Shown: positions 1 through 8,735 of the stretch, piece by piece
Numbering within the stretch: position 1 is the stretch's first letter
Layout of the letters: every line of letters starts with the position of its first letter
Origin: Desulfovibrio sp. An276
Lineage (GTDB): Bacteria > Desulfobacterota > Desulfovibrionia > Desulfovibrionales > Desulfovibrionaceae
Assembly (NCBI RefSeq): GCF_002159665.1
Contig: NZ_NFJC01000014.1
Coordinates: 1-64,000 of the forward strand
Reading direction: 5' to 3'
DNA length: 64,000 nucleotides
The notes under the pieces: model-generated
What the model saw: the letters and a program-made list of their open reading frames with translations, nothing else
What the model was told of the DNA's origin: nothing
Databases searched by the model: none
Made by a program: the position numbers and the translations under genes

Positions 1-105
1 ATACTGTGGACCGCTCTGGTAAACTGGAGTGATACAGTATGAAATATAACCTCTTATGGCAAAGTCGAAGTCAGATTGGCTGATTTTTGATTTTGTCAAC
101 ACGAC
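1..105. other. Non-coding left edge with a short inverted repeat
   Basis: I see no gene here. The first 40 bases carry a 7-bp inverted repeat, ATACTGT at 1-7 and ACAGTAT at 34-40, separated by 26 bases. It could be an operator or the arm of a hairpin belonging to something outside the window. Confidence 0.3.
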
Positions 106-1659
106 CTAGGGCGCAAGCGGTGCGACCCTTGTGTCCGCCGGGCCAGTCACGCGCACGCTGTGGAGAAGTTCCCTGTCGGATCCCGGAGCAAGCTCGAATT
201 CCCAGAATAGGGTCTTGTCTTCGCTCTTCGTGTCCGGCCTGCTCGTGACCCTGGCCTCGAAGCCCTCGGTCACTGTCTGGGGAAGCGGGCATTCCACACG
301 CACGAGCACGGGCTTTTCGCGCTCGTTGCGCACATTGTACTGCCACTCCCAGTCCCAGACCTTCTTCTGGCTGATAAAGCCTTCCTTGCCGCTGCGCCTG
401 GGCTCTGCCTTTGCCTCAAGACGCACTCGTGCGTCCTTGCCAAAGGAGAGGAAGAGCTTGCCCTCCGTCGGGGCAAAGTGATCCCTGGAGGCTATGGCGC
501 CCTCAAGGGAGAGGACCATGGGGCCCTGGGGCCAGATTTTTTCCTGGCCTTCCAGAACGTGCTCCGCGCACAGATAGACGCCTGTGTCGTGGCTCTGGGG
601 CCTTGCTATCCACTTGAGGGGCTCGTCCCAGGTACGCTCGGCAAGAAGGAGTCTGCTTGTTCCTTGAGAAAGGCCCTTCAAAAGGGGCGTCCATTGCACA
701 CTGCTCCCTGTGGTGTCGAGGAGAGCCGCCTCGTTGTCCATTTTTGCCATGGACATGGCCTTTGCCATGCGTGGGGCAGGCGAGCCAAGGGCTACGGGCC
801 CATCGCCTATGATCCAGGGCCGCAGGGGCGGCAGGGTGGAAAGGTCTCCGCCCTGGGCCACAAGGTGAAGTTCCACGTTTGGCCAGTCAAAGCCCGCAGG
901 CTGGGTTACCTCGGCCTCAAGGCGCACATGTATGGCTCCCTTGCCATTGTCGCCTGGCGTCACGTCCACAAGGTAGAGGGGCTGCCAGCGCACGTCGGGC
1001 AGGGTGTAGGCATAGGTGAGGGTGACCCTCTCCCTTGCCTCAAGTCCCGCAAGGCGCAGGCGCACAAGCTTCCAGGAGGTTTGCTCCTTTCCCGTGACCT
1101 TCTTGTCCCCGTCAAGGGCCTTCAGGCTGGCCCTGGCTTTGGCAAGCTCAAGGCAGAGGCCCTGAAGGTTGTCTTCCTTGCCACTTGCCTTTTTGATCAG
1201 TGTCTCGAGATAGAGGATCCTGGCGGAAAGCTCTGTCCTTTGGGCCATTGTCCTTTTGGCAAGCTCGCCCTGAAAGCCAAGCGAAGCACCCGTAACAATA
1301 CTCTCGTGCCTGTCGGCCACCTTGCCCTTGCTTGCGCCAACAACCAGATCCCTTGCCGAGCCGGGCAAAAGGATGCTCGCCATTCCGTCTTTCACCGTGA
1401 CCTCCTCGCTTGCGAGCAGGGAGGCGCCAGAGAAGGTGACAAGAACCTTTTCCGGAGCCCTCGGAACAGGAAGTTCGCTTGCGTCCGCGAAGCGCACGCC
1501 CATGAGGAAGACGGCAAGGACCAGGATGGCCGTCCAGAGGATCTGCCAGAGGACCTGAAGCAGACTGTCCGCGCCGCCCTCTTCGCGTGTGAGGGGCAGG
1601 CGCAGCCTGCGCGCAATGTCCAGCCCCTGGCTGCGAGTGTTTTCTGCTGTGTTTGTCAC
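106..1659 (-). CDS. DUF4139 (MuiA-like) membrane-anchored protein
   Basis: This is a 517-residue protein. The GTG start was chosen because an AGGAG lies 7 bases upstream and the protein then begins with a short cytoplasmic tail followed by one hydrophobic segment (about residues 34-55), which is either a signal anchor or an uncleaved signal peptide. A central charged, coiled-coil-prone stretch (about 115-190) precedes a beta-rich C-terminal half of the DUF4139 type, with the family-typical run around WQPLYLVDV. Members are called mucoidy inhibitor A-like, but their molecular function is unknown. An ATG-initiated longer form is possible but would add a long non-conserved N-terminus. The gene stands alone. 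Confidence 0.7.
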   Translation of the reverse strand: MTNTAENTRSQGLDIARRLRLPLTREEGGADSLLQVLWQILWTAILVLAVFLMGVRFADASELPVPRAPEKVLVTFSGASLLASEEVTVKDGMASILLPGSARDLVVGASKGKVADRHESIVTGASLGFQGELAKRTMAQRTELSARILYLETLIKKASGKEDNLQGLCLELAKARASLKALDGDKKVTGKEQTSWKLVRLRLAGLEARERVTLTYAYTLPDVRWQPLYLVDVTPGDNGKGAIHVRLEAEVTQPAGFDWPNVELHLVAQGGDLSTLPPLRPWIIGDGPVALGSPAPRMAKAMSMAKMDNEAALLDTTGSSVQWTPLLKGLSQGTSRLLLAERTWDEPLKWIARPQSHDTGVYLCAEHVLEGQEKIWPQGPMVLSLEGAIASRDHFAPTEGKLFLSFGKDARVRLEAKAEPRRSGKEGFISQKKVWDWEWQYNVRNEREKPVLVRVECPLPQTVTEGFEARVTSRPDTKSEDKTLFWEFELAPGSDRELLHSVRVTGPADTRVAPLAP

Positions 1660-2247
1660 TGTGTGGTCTCCTGCAGATGGTAGTGAAATTTGTACGGAGT
1701 CTTTCCGTATGGAGCTTTCCCGTACAGAGTACTGAAAAAGCAAGTTTCGTGCCAAAGAGGCAAGACCCCAAGGCTCTGGGCAATTGGGGCAGAATGAGCC
1801 TTGCGCAAAAGCCCAGCGCGGCAATGGGAGGCAAGATGCACGAAAAAGGCGAGAGGAAAGGTTTCGCATCTGGCACATCGGCACAATTTGGCAAAGCTTT
1901 AGCCTATGGCTGTGTACAAATTTTTTGCAGGTGCACATTTTCTGGACAGGAAGTTTGCGGGATGTCCCTTGTGCCGTCCTCAAACCTTGCACACTGCCGG
2001 AAGAAGCCGGGCAGAAAGGATGCCGGAGAGGATGGGTTACTGTCCTTCAGGGGACCCCTGGCCCCAAAAAAATTTGCCCATGGAAAAGATTTTTTTGGCC
2101 CTTGGAAAGCGTTCTGTTTTCAGCGTGCTGCATCTGTCAAGACCCTTGGGAAAGGTTTTTCAAAATTTGTCAGAGGGGCTCGCACCATGCGGGAAAGTCG
2201 CCACTTTTTTTTGTTCGTGAACTTGCGTGCAAGGCTTTTTGGGCAAG
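1660..2247. other. Intergenic region between divergent genes, possible operator cluster
   Basis: No convincing gene is present; open frames here lack ribosome binding sites and look like shadows. Just upstream of the DUF4139 gene are alternating half-sites GTACGG (1692-1697), TCCGTA (1704-1709) and CCGTAC (1720-1725), forming nested inverted repeats that could bind a repressor or fold in the mRNA leader. Confidence 0.35.
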
Positions 2248-2275
2248 TTGACAGACCCGAACTTTACGGTAATAT
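2248..2275 (+). promoter_or_regulatory. Sigma-70 type promoter for the NrdD-like gene
   Basis: TTGACA at 2248-2253, a 16-base spacer and TAATAT at 2270-2275. This is the best vegetative promoter I noticed in the window. It predicts a start near 2282 and a leader of about 215 bases before the small NrdD-like gene. Confidence 0.6.
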
Positions 2276-2281
2276 CGGCTC

Positions 2282-2498
2282 CCGTGAGGTCGGAAAATGC
2301 CTTGCGGGGCCCAACGGGACCCGTTGAACAAAACCGCCTCAAAGGTGTCCCAATGGACACGACAAGGGCCCATGGGCCCGGTTTCAAGTCAGTAACAAAA
2401 GGTCCCTTTCCCGCGCGGCACCCCGCGCGACAGTCTGGAGCTTTCCGGATTTGGGGAAGGCAGGTTTTTGTTTTCAAATAGTGAGGAGCGTGTTTTCT
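2282..2498 (+). other. Structured 5' leader, candidate regulatory RNA
   Basis: Between the promoter and the NrdD-like gene are several strong hairpins in a row: AACGG-GAC-CCGTT, GTGTCC-CAAT-GGACAC, a GGGCCC palindrome, and CGCGCGG with its complement CCGCGCG around a 4-base loop. None is followed by a T run, so they are not obvious terminators. I could not match the arrangement to a known riboswitch class, 6S RNA, tmRNA, SRP RNA or RNase P RNA. Confidence 0.35.
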
Positions 2499-2672
2499 AT
2501 GTTGATGGACAGCAAATCCGCGGTAACGGCAGCCCAGCACTCTGCAAAAAGCATTGGCGCAGGGGTCAAGTTCGAGCGTATCCGTCGTATCACAGGCTAT
2601 CTTGTGGGTACCCTCGATCGCTTCAACAATGCCAAGCGCGCAGAGGAAAGGGATCGCGTCAAGCACGCCTAG
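2499..2672 (+). CDS. Small NrdD-like protein (anaerobic RNR C-terminal-like)
   Basis: A 57-residue protein; a GAGGAG ends 10 bases before the ATG at 2499, with a second in-frame ATG two codons later. Its C-terminal half (RIRRITGYLVGTLDRFNNAK followed by an acidic and basic tail) resembles the short proteins of sulfate reducers annotated as anaerobic ribonucleoside-triphosphate reductase, related to the C-terminal end of NrdD. It has no cysteines and no glycyl-radical loop, so it cannot be a reductase on its own. It has its own promoter, a long structured leader and a strong terminator, so it is a deliberate monocistronic gene and not a fragment left behind. Whether it modulates NrdD or does something else is unknown. 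Confidence 0.6.
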   Translation: MLMDSKSAVTAAQHSAKSIGAGVKFERIRRITGYLVGTLDRFNNAKRAEERDRVKHA

Positions 2673-2696
2673 TCCCTCATCCCGCACGAAAGCATG

Positions 2697-2731
2697 AAAA
2701 AGGGTCTGACGTTTGCCGGACCCTTTTTTTT
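2697..2731 (+). terminator. Rho-independent terminator
   Basis: AAAAAGGGTC pairs with GACCCTTTTT across a 12-base loop and runs into eight T residues, closing the NrdD-like transcript. Confidence 0.85.
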
Positions 2732-2893
2732 GTGCCCTCCTGCTACCCCAAAGGGGCATGGAATTTCTTCTTTCAGCCCTTGGGAAAATGCCTGTTTCTT
2801 CCTGTTCCCGAGCAAAACAGGCCGCAACAAGACTGTATCCTGTCTCTCTTGTCTGGAACCTTTTCGGCAAAACTTCTTTTTTTGACGTTTTTG

Positions 2894-2921
2894 TTGCGGA
2901 AAAATACCCCCGAAATATAAT
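2894..2921 (+). promoter_or_regulatory. Sigma-70 type promoter for the secreted-protein gene
   Basis: TTGCGG at 2894-2899, 16 bases, then a perfect TATAAT at 2916-2921. It lies in an otherwise empty stretch of about 320 bases and predicts a leader of about 120 bases before the gene at 3051. Confidence 0.5.
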
Positions 2922-3050
2922 CTTTGAACATGCAAAGTGCAGGCAAGGTAGAGCGTGAAGCTACGGGACGATCCTTGACAGGGGGCAGGGTCTTTTTGTA
3001 GGTCAGTCGCGATATGCCGCAATCCCGGCATCCCCCTTCAGGTATTTTCC

Positions 3051-3833
3051 ATGCATTTTTCGCGTACACATACAGCCTGCGCCTGCGTTTCGCGTGCGTA
3101 TGCCCTGATCCTCCTTGTGCTTGTGCTTGGCGCAGCTCCTGTCCAGGGCGCAGGACCAGAGTCTGGCCCTGCCTCTCAACCCCTGTCCGTTTTGAATCTT
3201 CTCCAGCCCATCCCTGTGGAGGTGAACGAGGCAGTGGCACAGGCAGCGCTCAACGATCCCCTCTACATGGAGGGTCAGAGCGCCATGCCCATGGAGGAGA
3301 TGGCAGGCGTGTGGTCCAGGGCCTTTGCGCGCACAGGCTACGACTACAACGCGAGCCTCTTCCAGGCCCTGCAGGGCGCCGGCAACGAGGCCTACCTCAT
3401 GCTGGTAGACTCTGGCGGCCTTTCCTACGTTATCCCTGTCCTCAACGCCATCAAGGCTGGCAAGCAGGACTACATGGCGGCCAGGGGCTGGGTAAGCACG
3501 GAAACAGCGGAGCAGGTGCAGCTCTTTGGCAGGGCCATTGGACTTTTGGACTGCCCGGGGCAGAAGGGTGACGGCAAGGGATCGGCAGGCGCAAGCGACA
3601 TGAGCGATCTCGGCCGCTATTGCGGCAGGGTGAACACCTTTTCCTCCCAGGGCGAGAACGTGACCCAGGTGTGGATCGACAGCCTCGAGGGCAGCTACAC
3701 AGGCGAGTTTTTCTTTGATTCCAGCGAGGAAAGCTGCCTTTCCCTCATGCGGGAAGACGAGAAGCTGTGCTTCGACTATCTGGGCTCCGAAGGCGGCATG
3801 CACTGGATGGCCGGCTGTTCGGCGGACAGGTAA
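3051..3833 (+). CDS. Secreted protein of unknown function
   Basis: 260 residues. The N-terminus has a basic start and a hydrophobic core (about residues 17-33) ending in an AQG-like cleavage region, a standard Sec signal peptide. The mature part is acidic and has several cysteines towards the C-terminus (around LLDCPG, YCG, ESC, LCF and AGC), suggesting disulfides in the periplasm. I recognise no family. The start has an AGG-containing site 5-9 bases upstream. The next gene begins 40 bases after the stop, so the two may be co-transcribed. Confidence 0.6.
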   Translation: MHFSRTHTACACVSRAYALILLVLVLGAAPVQGAGPESGPASQPLSVLNLLQPIPVEVNEAVAQAALNDPLYMEGQSAMPMEEMAGVWSRAFARTGYDYNASLFQALQGAGNEAYLMLVDSGGLSYVIPVLNAIKAGKQDYMAARGWVSTETAEQVQLFGRAIGLLDCPGQKGDGKGSAGASDMSDLGRYCGRVNTFSSQGENVTQVWIDSLEGSYTGEFFFDSSEESCLSLMREDEKLCFDYLGSEGGMHWMAGCSADR

Positions 3834-3873
3834 CCCATTCAACACTTTCAAGGGCATCAGGGACAACAGATAT

Positions 3874-4974
3874 ATGGTGGAACGCGACTACGAGGGCTTT
3901 GACCCAAGGGAAGCCTCGGGCGAGGAAGATCTCAGCGAAGAGCAGGTGAAGGCCAAGCAGATCCTTGAGCAGCGCATAGCCATGCTCGAAAAGGACGGCA
4001 TAAAGCTCGCCACGGTGGATGAGGCAGACAGATGCATCGACGTCTGCAGGGCGGCTCTTGTGCAAAACGGCATGGCCCTGCAGTTTGTGCCAGAAGGCAT
4101 GCGCGACATGTATCTGTGCCAGAAGGCCCTGCGCACCACAGGCCTTGCCCTGCAGTTTGTGCCGGACTCATTGCGTTCAAAGGCAGTGTGCATGCTTGCC
4201 CTGCGCCACGATGGCCTTGCCCTGCAGTATGTGCCAAGCCAGACGCGCGACAGGGACGTGTGCCGCACTGCAGTGACCCAGAACTCCCTTGCCCTGCAGT
4301 TTGTGCCAGAGGAGCTTGTGGACGAAGAGCTGTGCACCCATGCCATGCGTGTGGATGGCAGGGCCTTGGAATTTGTGCCCATGAATTTGCGCACGCCCAT
4401 GATGTGCTTCGAGGCCTGCAGGACCAATGGCATGGCCCTGGAATTTGTGCCGGACGAGCTTCGCACGGACCTTGTGCGCGTGCGCGGCCTTTTCAGCGCT
4501 GGCGCCACGGTAAGCCGCATGACGAAAATAGTCTGCCTCACTCCTCCGGACTGGGAGGAGATGAGCAAGGCAAAGCCCAGGGACGAGTGGGGCAAGTTCG
4601 AACGCTGGAGCTTCGATGCCCCGGAGGAGTTTCCCTGCCCGGAAAGGTTCGCTCCGTCCGCGGACGAGGTGCATGCCTTTTTGAAAAATCTTGCCCTGGA
4701 ATTCGCGCAAAAGGCTGAGGTTGCGGATTTCGAGCAGAGGGCCGAAGAGGCAAAGTCCGGCAACGGCTTCTGGCTCGATGTCCTTGAAGAAGAATCCCGG
4801 GATGAAGAGGCTGCGGAAGGCGGGGAAAAGCCCCGGCGCAAAACAAGTATCTACGGGCCATCGCTCGCTCTCTTGTGCAAGATGGAGCTCGACGCCCACG
4901 GCATTCCAGAGCACAGTGGTGCCTTTGCTGCTGCCACAAAGCTCATGGACTGGGCAGCCGGCTGGCACGAATAG
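3874..4974 (+). CDS. DUF4116-type tandem repeat protein
   Basis: 366 residues starting at the ATG after an AGGGAC. The first half (about residues 40-205) consists of six or so consecutive units of about 24 residues with the pattern CxxAxxxNGxALQFVPexxR, the DUF4116 repeat. Each unit has a cysteine near its beginning and a valine-proline turn. Such repeats probably form stacked helices for protein binding, but no function is established. The C-terminal half is acidic and unrecognised. There is no signal peptide, so it is probably cytosolic. Confidence 0.65.
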   Translation: MVERDYEGFDPREASGEEDLSEEQVKAKQILEQRIAMLEKDGIKLATVDEADRCIDVCRAALVQNGMALQFVPEGMRDMYLCQKALRTTGLALQFVPDSLRSKAVCMLALRHDGLALQYVPSQTRDRDVCRTAVTQNSLALQFVPEELVDEELCTHAMRVDGRALEFVPMNLRTPMMCFEACRTNGMALEFVPDELRTDLVRVRGLFSAGATVSRMTKIVCLTPPDWEEMSKAKPRDEWGKFERWSFDAPEEFPCPERFAPSADEVHAFLKNLALEFAQKAEVADFEQRAEEAKSGNGFWLDVLEEESRDEEAAEGGEKPRRKTSIYGPSLALLCKMELDAHGIPEHSGAFAAATKLMDWAAGWHE

Positions 4975-4992
4975 TTTCTGCAAAAAAATGGA

Positions 4993-5019
4993 AAAGCCCC
5001 TCCCTGACGGAGGGGCTTT
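4993..5019. terminator. Bidirectional terminator
   Basis: A perfect 11-bp stem, AAAGCCCCTCC with GGAGGGGCTTT, around a 5-base loop. It lies between convergent genes and can serve both. Confidence 0.8.
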
Positions 5020-5040
5020 CAATAGTGTGAGAAAAAGGCG

Positions 5041-5952
5041 CTATTCTGCAGCAGTCCTTGTCTTTTCCGCTGAACGGTCTATTTCCGGGAAGGTGTAGCC
5101 TTCCTCAAGGACAGGCGGAACGGGCTTTCCCTCGTCCTTGGCCTTCTGCCTGGCCTCCCAGTAGTGCAGGGTGTGGGAAATGGCCTCGTAGATGGCCCTG
5201 TTTTCCGCATGGCCCGAGCCTTCCACGTGCACTGGCGGGAAGAAGCGGAAGAGCACGTCGCTTTCCGGGCGAATCTTGCCCAGTTCCTTGATCTTTTTGC
5301 CAGTGCCCCAGGCGTCGGTCTTGAGTGCCAGGGGCACCACCGGAACACCTGCCTTGCGGGCCAGCTTGACGCCGATGGTGTTGAAGTGTTTGGCGTCAAT
5401 GTGCATGGTCCTGGTGGATTGCGGGAAGACGATGATGGAGATGCCCTTCTTGAGGCGTTCCGTTCCCTCGCGCAAGATGGTTGTCAGATCCTCGCGGGGA
5501 TTGACCCTGTCCACCACCACGGGATCGCGCGAGCGCATCACATGGCCAAAGAAGGGCATGGTGGTGAGGCTGCGTTTCACGATGAAGGTGACAGGGAAGC
5601 GGGGGCGCAGGATGCAGGGCAGAAGGTAGGTCTCAAGTGTGCTCATGTGGTTTGCCACAATGACAAAGGGCCCCTCGGCCTCATTGAAGGCCTCAAGGCC
5701 GGATACGCGCACACTGATGCCCGTGCGCTCCACGTCTTCCAGGATCCAGGCGCTGGCGTAGCACCAGGCGGCATCGTCGCACTTGCCCTTGGCTGCCCTT
5801 GAGGTGAGCCAGTGGGTGGTGCCAAGGAAGATGCGGGTGTAGAAGCTCAGCGAGGGAAAGATCCTGGTCAGAAGGCAGGGCACCTGCATGGGCGAGGTGT
5901 AGCTGTCCCTCGGGAAGCGGTTCAAGAGTGTGTCCGGAACAAAGGTTTCCAT
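5041..5952 (-). CDS. PlsC-family lysophospholipid acyltransferase
   Basis: 303 residues; predicted to move acyl groups onto lysophosphatidate or a related acceptor at the inner membrane face. The acyltransferase core is recognised by NHMSTLE (the HX4D motif, here with E in place of D) and FPQSTRT (the FPEGTRS motif, here with Q and S), plus VPVVPLAL further on. The two substitutions are in otherwise well conserved motifs, so substrate or activity may differ from canonical PlsC. The ATG start has only a weak ribosome binding site (AAGAGA). Confidence 0.75.
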   Translation of the reverse strand: METFVPDTLLNRFPRDSYTSPMQVPCLLTRIFPSLSFYTRIFLGTTHWLTSRAAKGKCDDAAWCYASAWILEDVERTGISVRVSGLEAFNEAEGPFVIVANHMSTLETYLLPCILRPRFPVTFIVKRSLTTMPFFGHVMRSRDPVVVDRVNPREDLTTILREGTERLKKGISIIVFPQSTRTMHIDAKHFNTIGVKLARKAGVPVVPLALKTDAWGTGKKIKELGKIRPESDVLFRFFPPVHVEGSGHAENRAIYEAISHTLHYWEARQKAKDEGKPVPPVLEEGYTFPEIDRSAEKTRTAAE

Positions 5953-6029
5953 ATATTGTCTCTTGTTCTTGTTGGGTTTTGTCCCCTTGAGGGACTTTTT
6001 TCACTTTCCGGCTATCCGGAAAAAGGCTT

Positions 6030-7295
6030 TTAGCGGGGGCCGCGCGCGTTTTTTCTGCTGCGCCAGAAGGCTGCAAGGCGCGGTTCCTCGCCGTTTTCCT
6101 TCGGCCTGTAGAAGCTTTCCATGCCAACACCCTCGGGCAGGTAGCGCTGCTTCACCCATCCGTCGCGGAAATTGTGCGGATACTGGTAGTTGCGGCCGTA
6201 CCCCCACTCCCTTTGCAGCGCAGTCACGGGATTGCGCAGATCCAGGGGCACGGGAAGGATGCCCTGTTCGCGCACAAGTTTCTGGGCGCTCAAATAGGCC
6301 GCGTAGGAGGAATTGCTCTTGCGCGCCAGGGCAAGGTAGGTCACGGTCTCTGCCAGGGGAATAAAGCCCTCGGGCATGCCCACAAATTCCACTGCCTGCT
6401 GGCAGGCTACGGCCAGGGGCAGGGCCTGGGGATCCGCAAGGCCCACGTCCTCGGAAGCGGAAAGAATAAGGCGCCTGCAGATGAAGCGGGGATCTTCCCC
6501 GCCTTCGAGCAGGCAGGCCAGATAGTAGATGGCCGCGTCCGGGTCAGAGCCCCTGATGGATTTGATGAGCGCAGAGGCGAGCTCGTAGTGGCTGTCGCCT
6601 GCCTTGTCGTGACGGGTGATAACGTCCGGAAGGACGGATTTGACCTTTTGGGGATCGTCCTTCTCGCCAGGGAGCGAGGCCACGTATTCGACAAGGTTCA
6701 AAAGTGTCCTTGCGTCGCCGTGGGCGAGATCGCAGAGCATGGAGAGCACGTCCTCATTTAAGGAACAGCCCATCTGGCTTGCCCCGCGCCGTGCCAGTTC
6801 CAGCATTTCCGGAAGGTCCAGGGGGCGCAGGCGCAGTACGCTCAGGCGCGAGAGAAGCTGCCTTGTGACCGAGAAGGAGGGATTTTCCGTGGTCGTGGCC
6901 AAAAGTGTCAGGGAGCCGTCTTCAAGAAGAGGCAAAAAGAAGTCCTGCTGGGCCTTGGTGAACCTGTGCAGTTCGTCCAGGATGAGAATGTCCACGCCTT
7001 CGCCAAGGATGCGCCTGAGCTGCGTGATTCCTGCCTCGGGAGCAGACACGCGCCTGTAGGCCCTGCCCGTGGATTTGGCAAGCAAAAGGGCTATGGTGGA
7101 CTTTCCACAGCCTGGAGGCCCGAAGAAGAGCAGGCTTGGCAGGTTTTTTACCCCCAAAAGGGCGTGTATGCGCGTCTCAAGATGGGTCTGGCCCAGAAAA
7201 AGGTCCATGTTGTCCGGACGCAGCCGCTCTGGCAGGGGAACCCTGTCCTCCTTGGGGGAGGCGCTTGAAAGAAGGGAATTTTCCTGTGTCATCAT
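6030..7295 (-). CDS. rarA: Replication-associated recombination protein A (AAA+ ATPase)
   Basis: About 421 residues, the normal RarA/MgsA length. It acts at stalled or gapped replication forks. Visible: Walker A GPPGCGKST (about residues 59-67), Walker B ILILDELH, sensor region LLATTTENPSF, and the C-terminal tetramerisation region with SEDVGLADP and RYLPEGV. Two consecutive ATGs (7295 and 7292) are possible starts; neither has a strong ribosome binding site. The upstream extension of the frame runs into remnants of an Rpn-family gene and is not part of the protein. Confidence 0.9.
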   Translation of the reverse strand: MMTQENSLLSSASPKEDRVPLPERLRPDNMDLFLGQTHLETRIHALLGVKNLPSLLFFGPPGCGKSTIALLLAKSTGRAYRRVSAPEAGITQLRRILGEGVDILILDELHRFTKAQQDFFLPLLEDGSLTLLATTTENPSFSVTRQLLSRLSVLRLRPLDLPEMLELARRGASQMGCSLNEDVLSMLCDLAHGDARTLLNLVEYVASLPGEKDDPQKVKSVLPDVITRHDKAGDSHYELASALIKSIRGSDPDAAIYYLACLLEGGEDPRFICRRLILSASEDVGLADPQALPLAVACQQAVEFVGMPEGFIPLAETVTYLALARKSNSSYAAYLSAQKLVREQGILPVPLDLRNPVTALQREWGYGRNYQYPHNFRDGWVKQRYLPEGVGMESFYRPKENGEEPRLAAFWRSRKNARGPR

Positions 7296-7610
7296 GAAAT
7301 TGAGGCGCGGATACCCCAGAGGGCTGGCCCTCGGGGAAAAGGACGCCTTCCTCCTTGGAACTGGCAAAATCCGGGAAGGGGCGCACGGGGTGTGCGCTCG
7401 AAACAGGGGCCTTTTAGGCCTTGCAAGCGCAAAGTATGTCATGGAATGCAGACATTTAGCACAGACAGGGGGCATGTGCAAATTTCCTGTTTGCGCCACC
7501 AACGCAAGTTCCGCGCGACCTTTTGCATGTTTGGCTATTGGTGCTGTGGGGCTCTTTGGGAAGGTCCTGAGGGGGCTTTGGAAGGTGGGAGGATTGAGGA
7601 AGGGCTTATT

Positions 7611-7808
7611 TTCGCTTTCGGAAAGGCCTGTGCATTGCTCGATCTGTTCCATGGGAACGCCTTGGGAGAGCATGAAGCACACAACCTGTGCTATTCTTTT
7701 GCTTTCTCCCTTTATCAATTCTTCAGTTTTGGTCTCTTCCTCTTAGGATTTTCCATAGTCCTGATTGACGCTTCTTTTTCTGAATCCAACATTGCAAGCT
7801 CCTCTATT
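7611..7808 (-). pseudogene. C-terminal remnant of an Rpn-family nuclease/transposase
   Basis: Two short frames read into each other: one encodes IEELAMLDSEKEAS, the next, after a frameshift near 7745, EELIKGESKRIAQ through QGVPMEQIEQCTGLSESE. The latter is the typical C-terminal tail of Rpn (PD-(D/E)XK, PF12784-like) proteins, a helix followed by a small helix-turn-helix-like end. The rest of the gene is missing. It lies directly beside the longer broken copy, suggesting a decayed tandem pair. Confidence 0.55.
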
Positions 7809-7862
7809 CAGTACGGTATCTCACAAGAGACACCGGTACATGAAAAGATTGTCAGCAAAAGG

Positions 7863-8735
7863 CTATTTTTTTAGAGCTTCAATCTCGCTTACAGAAAGTC
7901 CTGTATATTTTTGGATTAGTTGTATGGGAGCATTGTCAGACAGCATAGCACGGGCAATGTTCTCTTTTTCCTCGGTTTTGCCTTTGGCTCTGCCCTTATC
8001 TTCAGCAGCTTCGAGTTCGGTCACCCGTTTTGCAATGGCTTTTTCCCTTTGCCAATAGTCGCGCATCTGATCAGGATTGGCAATGAATCTCTTTTCAGCC
8101 TCCAATGCGGCATGAATATTGGGCTCCAACATGGCATACTCCTCAATTTCTGCGGTATTCTTGGTTTGCAAAAAAAGCCATCCATCGCTCAAGTGTGCTA
8201 TTTGCCTTTCTTTTCAGTGCATTCCATTTGGGAATCTCGATAAAGAAAAGCTTCATTTCTCCGTTGAATGGTTTTCCTGTTGCAGAAACTATGACCTGAG
8301 CATCGTTTATATAAAGAGGACTTTCGGGAATAAAGTTGAAGTTCATGATTTCGATAATATAGGTTGGATGAAGTTTTATATAATCCTCTCCCCTGCGTAT
8401 TTCACGGCTATACAGTTTCGCCCAATAGCACATGATGCGCTTGTCCAAATGATCTTGGCTTTGGGCTTGTACCTCTATATTGAGTACTATACCGTCGGAC
8501 GTTTTGGCGCGCAAGTCGAGCCGGACTTCCTTGCCGTCGTAATGATCTGGAGTTAGTTCACGATCTTCAATTCCAGATCGCATATCTTCTTGCCTCCGTC
8601 AGGATAGAGGACTGCGTTGACGAAACCTATCAGGATGTCCTTGTGCCCTGGACTGCCAAAAACGTACTTGAAATGGACGTCGTTCGTGCGATTGAGTTTC
8701 TCAATCATGGGCTCTGTCTTTGAGGACTCGCTCAT
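7863..8735 (-). pseudogene. Rpn-family recombination-promoting nuclease/putative transposase, two frameshifts
   Basis: Three frames together give a full-length protein of about 290 residues. Part one (from 8735, AAGGAG upstream) has the usual N-terminus with NDVHFKYVFGSPGHKDILIGF. After a shift near 8560 part two carries the PD-(D/E)XK core (EVRLDLRAK, then NIEVQAQ) and the typical YWAKLYSREI. A second shift falls in a run of seven T residues (8169-8175 as A on the plus strand), giving part three with the end TGLSVSEIEAL. With six T residues the frame would be restored. The region is richer in A+T than its neighbours, consistent with horizontal origin. Sequencing error, phase variation and true decay cannot be told apart here. 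Confidence 0.75.

Noticed and set aside
478-1683. Plus-strand frame of 401 residues opposite the DUF4139 gene
   Set aside because: Shadow of the minus-strand gene, caused by high third-position G+C; no domain and no start signal.
7296-7718. Long N-terminal extension of RarA
   Set aside because: The extra frame crosses the remnant of an Rpn-type gene and has no resemblance to RarA; homology begins after 7295.
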